Positions 7,468 through 11,249 of a stretch of 11,249 nucleotides of DNA are shown here, piece by piece; position 1 is the first letter of the stretch, and every line of letters starts with the position of its first letter. This DNA comes from Thermodesulfovibrionales bacterium (lineage in GTDB: Bacteria; Nitrospirota; Thermodesulfovibrionia; Thermodesulfovibrionales; SM23-35): the NCBI GenBank assembly GCA_022013235.1, contig JAKLQR010000158.1, positions 1 to 11,249 of the forward strand. The letters are read 5' to 3'. The notes below the pieces were generated by a model. That model saw only the letters and a list, made by a program, of their open reading frames with translations. It searched no databases and was not told where the DNA came from. The position numbers and the translations under genes were made by a program.

Positions 7468-7550
7468 ATAGAGGCTGCTCTGTTCGGGCACCATAATGTA
7501 TTTTGTTGCGAGACGGTAAAATAGAACTTAATCACTATTCTCACTAAATG

Positions 7551-7556
7551 AAGGGG
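7551..7556 (+). promoter_or_regulatory. Ribosome binding site deciding the methyltransferase start
   Basis: AAGGGG lies six bases before ATG 7563. An in-frame ATG at 7548 overlaps this site and has no Shine-Dalgarno sequence of its own, so 7563 is preferred. Confidence 0.5.
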
Positions 7557-7562
7557 AATCAA

Positions 7563-8126
7563 ATGAATACCCTGCTAAAATTAAATTTGGGGTGCGGAGA
7601 AAACCTTATCGCCGGATACATCAATGTCGATAAATATGGTCATCCTGATGTTCTGCATGATTTGGAAACGTTTCCTTGGCCTTGGGATGATAACAGCATT
7701 CAGGAAATCCGTTTAATTCATGTACTCGAACATCTGGGGCAAATAACTCAAGTCTATTTAAGTATTATTAAAGAACTCTACAGAATATGCGTGTCAAATG
7801 CCGAAATACATATCGCTATTCCGCATCCTCGTCATGATGATTTCCTCAATGATCCGACACATGTTCGCGCAGTGACACCTGAAAATATTGATCTTTTTTC
7901 AAAATCAAAAAACCGCGAATGGATACAAAATGGTTATTCAAATTCGCCCTTGGGATTATATTTAAATGTTGATTTCGAGATTATAACTGTTGACTATATC
8001 CTCGACCTTTTGTGGCTCGAAAAATACGATAAAAAAGAATTTTCCGAAATACAGCTGAATCAGGCTGTGAGAAATTTCAACAATGTCGTGAAGGAAATAA
8101 GGATGGTTATCAAGGCAGTGAAATAA
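7563..8126 (+). CDS. Class I SAM-dependent methyltransferase (COG4627-like)
   Basis: This protein of 187 residues is a small Rossmann-fold methyltransferase. Motif I is LNLGCGENLIAGYINVD near the N terminus, with the SAM-binding GCG and the acidic residue after beta-2. HDLETFPWPWDDNSIQEI and the HVLEHL stretch are the following motifs typical of predicted methyltransferases of this group. IPHPRHDDFLNDPTHVR contains the DPTHxR signature seen in members encoded among surface-polysaccharide genes. Such proteins often modify sugars or lipids in glycan clusters, but the substrate cannot be read here. It follows the TPR-glycosyltransferase gene by 95 bases on the same strand and is followed by a small hairpin that may end the transcript. 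A start at ATG 7548 would add five residues. It is soluble, with no signal peptide. Confidence 0.86.
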   Translation: MNTLLKLNLGCGENLIAGYINVDKYGHPDVLHDLETFPWPWDDNSIQEIRLIHVLEHLGQITQVYLSIIKELYRICVSNAEIHIAIPHPRHDDFLNDPTHVRAVTPENIDLFSKSKNREWIQNGYSNSPLGLYLNVDFEIITVDYILDLLWLEKYDKKEFSEIQLNQAVRNFNNVVKEIRMVIKAVK

Positions 8127-8152
8127 GGGCAGATGAGCAGCAAAGCAATCTA

Positions 8153-8184
8153 GAAAACAGGTGCAATCCTGTCTTCCTTTTCAT
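8153..8184 (+). terminator. Putative weak Rho-independent terminator
   Basis: ACAGG (8157-8161) pairs with CCTGT (8168-8172) around TGCAAT. After one A-C mismatch, three more pairs extend the stem to 8153 and 8176, followed by the T-rich stretch CTTTTCATTTT. It lies between the convergent methyltransferase and the minus-strand gene ending at 8181, where a terminator is expected. The stem is short and the T run is interrupted. Confidence 0.4.
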
Positions 8185-8609
8185 TTTGAGTGGCATACTG
8201 ACTTGTATAATTTACTGAATGGTGAATCCGGCGTAATTTTTTTCCAGTCTTGTTTAATTTCAAGAGAGGTTTCAATTACTCTATCCGCCGAGTCATAAAA
8301 AGTTTTGGACTTGGTCTGTGCTTTTTTATTCAAACAATCTATTTCTACCAGGGATACTGACTCTACAAGATTTGCATATCTAGATCCCAAATACGCCGAG
8401 ATCCTCTCTATAGACTCTTCTTCATAGATAATTTTTTGCCAGACACTTACAATTTTTTTCAAATTGTCATAAGGGTAATTGATATTTTCGCTGTCATAAA
8501 AATAATAATCTGTATTCCTGCAAAAAAACTTCCATTCATTGCCTTCTGCTTGTGGAATCCAGAAAATACATAATGAGAGCACAACAGTTATTTCCAGCAT
8601 TCTTTTCAT
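8181..8609 (-). CDS. Small exported protein, surface-adhesin-E-like
   Basis: This 142-residue protein starts with a Sec signal peptide, MKRMLEITVVLSLCIFWI, with likely cleavage after QAEG. The mature part (NEWKFFCRNTDYYFYDSENI) has the pattern I associate with the Adhesin_E family (Haemophilus protein E type): an early aromatic strand with YYFYD, a central VSVWQK, then YANLVESVSLVEIDC, KTFYDS, and a late KLYKSVC. Three cysteines remain in the mature chain (CRN, IDC, SVC). In many bacteria such proteins are short, periplasmic or surface exposed, and of unknown job; calling this one an adhesin would go too far. I chose the ATG at 8609 because AAGGAG lies four bases upstream. The ATG at 8612 is only one base from that site, and starts further up would overlap the pentapeptide gene and bury the signal peptide. 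The gene lies 13 bases downstream of that gene, so they form an operon. Confidence 0.68.
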   Translation of the reverse strand: MKRMLEITVVLSLCIFWIPQAEGNEWKFFCRNTDYYFYDSENINYPYDNLKKIVSVWQKIIYEEESIERISAYLGSRYANLVESVSLVEIDCLNKKAQTKSKTFYDSADRVIETSLEIKQDWKKITPDSPFSKLYKSVCHSK

Positions 8610-8613
8610 CATG

Positions 8614-8619
8614 CTCCTT
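8614..8619 (-). promoter_or_regulatory. Ribosome binding site deciding the start of the small exported protein
   Basis: AAGGAG on the minus strand sits in the 13-base gap after the pentapeptide gene stop. Spacing is one base to the ATG at 8612 and four to the ATG at 8609. The second is more plausible and gives a compact signal peptide. Confidence 0.55.
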
Positions 8620-8622
8620 AAT

Positions 8623-9432
8623 TTAGGGCCTGTCAATACGTGGCCTTTCCAGAAGATGTGAGTAGTCATTCCTCAGTTGTTGCATAAGGTCTGAATCCAA
8701 TTGAGCAGCATAAAGTGTTTTTGCCTCACTAAGCTGAGCCAAAGTCAATTCCACCACCCCCGTGAGGTTGACTTCCCGAAGGTCAGCCCTTTGTAAGTTT
8801 GTTCCCTTTAGTTTTGCTTCGGCCATATTGGCTCCTCCAAGGTCAGTTCCACTGAGATCAGCCCCTTCGAAACAAGCCATATAGAGGTCTGCTCTCATAA
8901 GTCTAGCGCCTTGGAGATTGGACTCGCTAAAGTCGGCCCCATTAAACCCAGCTTCCCTCATGTCTGCATTACTTAAATCCACCCGCCGCAGACTGCTCCC
9001 ACTGAGTTCAGCCTTATAGAGAACTGCCGTTGTCAAAAGGGCTCCACTTAAATTTACTTCAATGAGATATGCTCCGCTAAGGTTTGCACCATTAAGATTG
9101 GTACCGCTGAGATTTGCCATACCAAGTTCTGCATTGCTCAGATTAGCTCTTTTGAGATTAGCTTCCTGAAGATTTGCCATAAGAAATACAGCGCCTACCA
9201 TATTGGCATCGCTGAGATTCGCTTTACTAAGGTTAGCCCCGCTAAGATAGGCTCCGATAAGATTTGCTTTTCCAAGATCTACGCCATCAAGGTCAACCCC
9301 CCTCAAATCGACCTCATTAAGTTCTGCTTGGCGTAAATTCGCCCCGGTTAGATTCCATCTCCCCAAAGGCATTTCGCCTTGCACAGCTTTATACCCGATC
9401 AATTTCTTCCATGTCTCCTGCTTTGTTATCAT
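8623..9432 (-). CDS. Pentapeptide-repeat protein
   Basis: This 269-residue protein is dominated by about 40 pentapeptide repeats (A[D/N]Lxx) running from residue ~25 to ~225, for example ANLSKANLSDANMVGAVFL and ADLSGTDLGGANMAEAKL. These fold into a right-handed quadrilateral beta-helix. The N-terminal 24 residues (MITKQETWKKLIGYKAVQGE) are not repetitive, and the C-terminal segment LAQLSEAKTLYAAQLDSDLM resembles a tail often found after such helices. No signal peptide, membrane segment or catalytic motif is present. Some pentapeptide proteins (Qnr, MfpA) mimic DNA and bind gyrase, but most have no known function and nothing here points to gyrase. The start has no visible Shine-Dalgarno sequence; an internal ATG twenty codons on (MPLGRW) is a weaker alternative. 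It is the first gene of a minus-strand pair and diverges from the GT41 gene across 80 bases. Confidence 0.9.
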   Translation of the reverse strand: MITKQETWKKLIGYKAVQGEMPLGRWNLTGANLRQAELNEVDLRGVDLDGVDLGKANLIGAYLSGANLSKANLSDANMVGAVFLMANLQEANLKRANLSNAELGMANLSGTNLNGANLSGAYLIEVNLSGALLTTAVLYKAELSGSSLRRVDLSNADMREAGFNGADFSESNLQGARLMRADLYMACFEGADLSGTDLGGANMAEAKLKGTNLQRADLREVNLTGVVELTLAQLSEAKTLYAAQLDSDLMQQLRNDYSHLLERPRIDRP

Positions 9433-9479
9433 AACTATATTCTATACCATAAATACTAATTTTTTGTTAGATGAGAAAT

Positions 9480-9507
9480 TTGAATTTAATACAGAGTAAA
9501 ATATAAT
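9480..9507 (+). promoter_or_regulatory. Candidate sigma-70-type promoter of the GT41 gene
   Basis: TTGAAT (9480-9485) and a perfect TATAAT (9502-9507) are separated by 16 bases in the 80-base divergent gap. The expected transcription start falls at or next to ATG 9513, and no ribosome site precedes that ATG, so the message may be leaderless or nearly so. AT-rich sequence makes chance matches likely, so confidence is limited. Confidence 0.35.
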
Positions 9508-9512
9508 AACTC

Positions 9513-10919
9513 ATGAAAAAAATCAAACGTAAAAAAACAGCAAAAGAGTTGGCACCTTTAAATCTGAACCATCAATATAAGGTCAAATCAGCACATGCTG
9601 ATGAATATTACTGGCTGGGATATGACTTTCAAAGAAAAGGTCATCTAGATAAGGCTATACTCTGTTATCAGAAATCTCTGCAACTCAACCCAATGGCACG
9701 AACATTTTACAGTATTGGAACAGTTTTTCACAGCAGAAATCAAATTGATGAAGCTGTAATTTATTATCAAAAAGCCATACATCTTGATCACAGCATTGTC
9801 GGAGCCCATTATAACATCGCGACTATATTCCAGGGGAAAAAGCTTCTCGACAAGGCGATAGTGCATTATCAGAAAGTGATCGAGCTGAACCCGGGACTCA
9901 CAGACCCCTATTATAATCTGGGGCTTGCATATCAGGAACAGGGGCGGCAGAAAGAGGCCTTCGGGGTATACGACAAGGCCCTCCGGATCAACCCTTCTTT
10001 TATGGCTGCGCAATGGGCCCGGTGCATGGCGCAGATACCTCCTGTATATCCGGATCGAGCCTCTGTTGCGGTTGCGCGGGAGAACTATAGCAATGAACTT
10101 CTCGGATTACGCGAGTCGATCTCACTCAGGACCCCGGAGGAGATCGATGCAGCAGCTGAAGCAATGGGCAGACAGCAGCCTTTCTTTCTCGCATACCAGG
10201 GATTGAACGACAGGGAACTGCAGCAGCTTTACGGTGACCTTGCATACCGGATTATGTCCGCAAAATATCCCCAATTCTCCGCCAGACCTTCTGTTCCGTC
10301 AACTCCCACTGGTGAGCCGCTAAGAATAGGGCTCGTTTCGGCTTTTTTTCATTATCATGCAGTATGGAAAATACCTATCAGAGGATGGATCGAAAATATA
10401 GACAAAAAACGTTTCAGTCTCTTCGGCTATTATACAGGAAATAGGAAAGACGGGGAGACTGCATCAGCACGGAAGTATTGTACCCGCTTTGTAGAAGACG
10501 TTTTTTCCCCTGAGGATCTCTGCGCTCTTATCCGGAAAGACAACCTCCATGTACTTATTTTTCCCGAAATCGGCATGGATCCTATAACAGTAAAACTTGC
10601 ATCCCTTTGGCTTGCGCCTATCCAGTGCGCTTCATGGGGACATCCGGACACTTCGGGTCTCCCGACAATCGATTATTATCTCAGCGGGGACCTGATAGAA
10701 CCCTTTGATGGCGACCTGCACTATACGGAAAAATTGATGCGGCTACCGCATCTCTCAGTGTATTACACACCTCCGGAAATACGCGCTGCAGAAGTGGATC
10801 GGGATACCTTTGGTCTCCGTCGGGACTCGGTACTCTATCATTGCTGTCAGTCGCTCTACAAATATTCTCCCGAATACGATGACGTCTTCCCTCGTATTGC
10901 CCGAGAGGTCGGTGACTGC
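9513..10919 (+). CDS. TPR O-GlcNAc-transferase-like glycosyltransferase (GT41), 3' end lost
   Basis: From ATG 9513 a single open frame gives 469 residues of an O-GlcNAc transferase-type enzyme before foreign sequence begins. A Lys-rich start (MKKIKRKKTAKEL) is followed by four TPRs at residues about 31-165 (YYWLGYDFQRKGHLDKAILC, AHYNIATIFQGKKLLDKAI, PYYNLGLAYQEQGRQKEA). The catalytic region starts near residue 270 (LRIGLVSAFFHYHAVWKIPI, RFSLFGYYTG). It includes the GT41 signature WGHPDTSGLPTIDYYLSGD and then YHCCQSLYKYSPEYDDVFPR. Family members usually carry roughly 150-200 more residues with the rest of the UDP-sugar pocket; these are missing because of the junction at 10897-10920. The frame stays formally open to the window end, but that part is antisense to another gene and not GT41. 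It likely transfers a UDP-linked sugar to Ser/Thr of cytoplasmic proteins. No signal peptide is seen. Confidence 0.87.
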
Positions 10920-10920
10920 C
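10897..10920. other. Chimeric junction between two unrelated genomes
   Basis: Up to about 10919 the plus strand reads a GT41 enzyme (PRIAREVGDC). From about 10897 onward the minus strand reads an SdrD B-type domain (GPDGKAVTDLSGN). About 23 bases therefore fit both proteins. Across it, GC content jumps from roughly 45% to over 70% and the coding strand flips. This looks like a join through a short shared sequence, as produced by a de Bruijn misassembly or an amplification chimera. A real recombination cannot be excluded from sequence alone. Confidence 0.7.
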
Positions 10921-11249
10921 TTGCCGTCCGGGCCGGTGAGCGTGAGCTTCACGCCGGGGAGGGCGGAGGCGGCCCCGTCGTCCTGAAGGCCGTTCCGGTT
11001 GCTGTCGAACCAGACGAGGTCACCGACGGACACCGCGCCCTTCACGAACCCGAAGTCGAGCGTCATGTCGGACTGGCCGCTGGTGGTCAGCGGGACGGAC
11101 CTCTCCGAACCGGTCGACGAGTCGACGGCTCGGTCAGCGCCGACGTGCGGCGTCGTGGGCACGTACCCGGCGGGCGGGGTGACCGTGACCTTGTAGGCCT
11201 GACCGGCAGCGAGGACCGGGAGGTTGACGAACTCGTAGTAGCCGTTGGC
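10897..11249 (-). CDS. SdrD B-like repeat protein fragment (foreign, high GC), both ends missing
   Basis: On the minus strand the frame entering from the window end encodes about 118 residues of a cell-wall adhesin-type protein. First comes the end of one beta-sandwich repeat (ANGYYEFVNLPVLAAGQAYK, VTVTPPAGYVPTT, DMTLDFGFVKGA). Then comes the start of a second, with the SdrD_B signature VSVGDLVWFDSNRNGLQDDG and LPGVKLTLTGPDGKAVTD; the DSNRNG loop is the usual calcium-binding site. Nearly every third codon position is G or C, unlike anything else in the window. Such repeats are common in large surface proteins of high-GC Actinomycetota. The reading is lost at about 10897, where the antisense of the GT41 gene begins; an internal GTG at 11162 is not a real start. 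It is either contamination joined in assembly or a transferred piece. Confidence 0.75.

Noticed and set aside
7185..7562. Minus-strand open frame of 125 codons
   Set aside because: It is a shadow of the GT domain of the second TPR gene and resembles no family.
9925..10206. Plus-strand open frame of 93 codons
   Set aside because: It lies out of frame inside the GT41 gene, whose own frame has clear TPR and catalytic motifs here.
10755..11162. Minus-strand gene starting at GTG 11162
   Set aside because: The SdrD-like frame is open through the window end, so the GTG is internal. Its lower part (after about 10897) is antisense of GT41 and not adhesin.

Overview
The window looks like a metagenome-type contig from a Gram-negative, moderate-GC bacterium. 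The lineage cannot be fixed from this sequence; Nitrospirota or a deltaproteobacterial-type (Desulfobacterota) relative is my guess from the style of the genes: TPR-glycosyltransferases, HEAT and pentapeptide repeat proteins, and this kind of IS remnant. Gram-negative is inferred from the GT9/heptosyltransferase-like domains and from two Sec signal peptides on probable periplasmic proteins. The last ~330 bases do not fit: they are ~70% GC, code on the opposite strand, and encode an actinobacterial-looking SdrD B-type adhesin domain.

Layout. Positions 1-1284 hold a nearly complete IS3-family element (orfA, orfB, -1 frameshift site, both inverted repeats). It sits inside the decayed minus-strand remnant of a second, unrelated DDE transposase (about 1280-1732). 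Positions 2001-3470 encode a secreted protein made almost wholly of HEAT repeats. Positions 3562-5352 encode a fusion of a SlyD-like FKBP prolyl isomerase, TPR repeats and a GT9-like glycosyltransferase. Positions 5428-7467 encode a second TPR-GT9-like protein with about ten TPRs and no FKBP domain. Positions 7563-8126 encode a small SAM-dependent methyltransferase. A two-gene minus-strand unit follows: a pentapeptide-repeat protein (9432-8623), then a small exported protein resembling surface adhesin E (8609-8181). From 9513 a third TPR-glycosyltransferase of the O-GlcNAc transferase type (GT41) starts on the plus strand. It is cut at about 10919 by the foreign high-GC segment.

Taken together, three TPR-linked glycosyltransferases of two fold classes (GT9-like and GT41-like) plus a methyltransferase suggest a locus that glycosylates, and perhaps methylates, a protein or surface glycan. 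TPR arrays would dock the acceptors, and in one case a prolyl isomerase is tethered to the enzyme. This functional link is inference from neighbourhood and domains; no acceptor protein is recognisable here.

The points most worth a second look are the FKBP-TPR-GT9 fusion, the chimeric junction at 10897-10920 (probably an assembly or amplification artefact through a short shared sequence), and the co-occurrence of GT9-like and GT41-like TPR enzymes. I see no CRISPR array, tRNA or rRNA.
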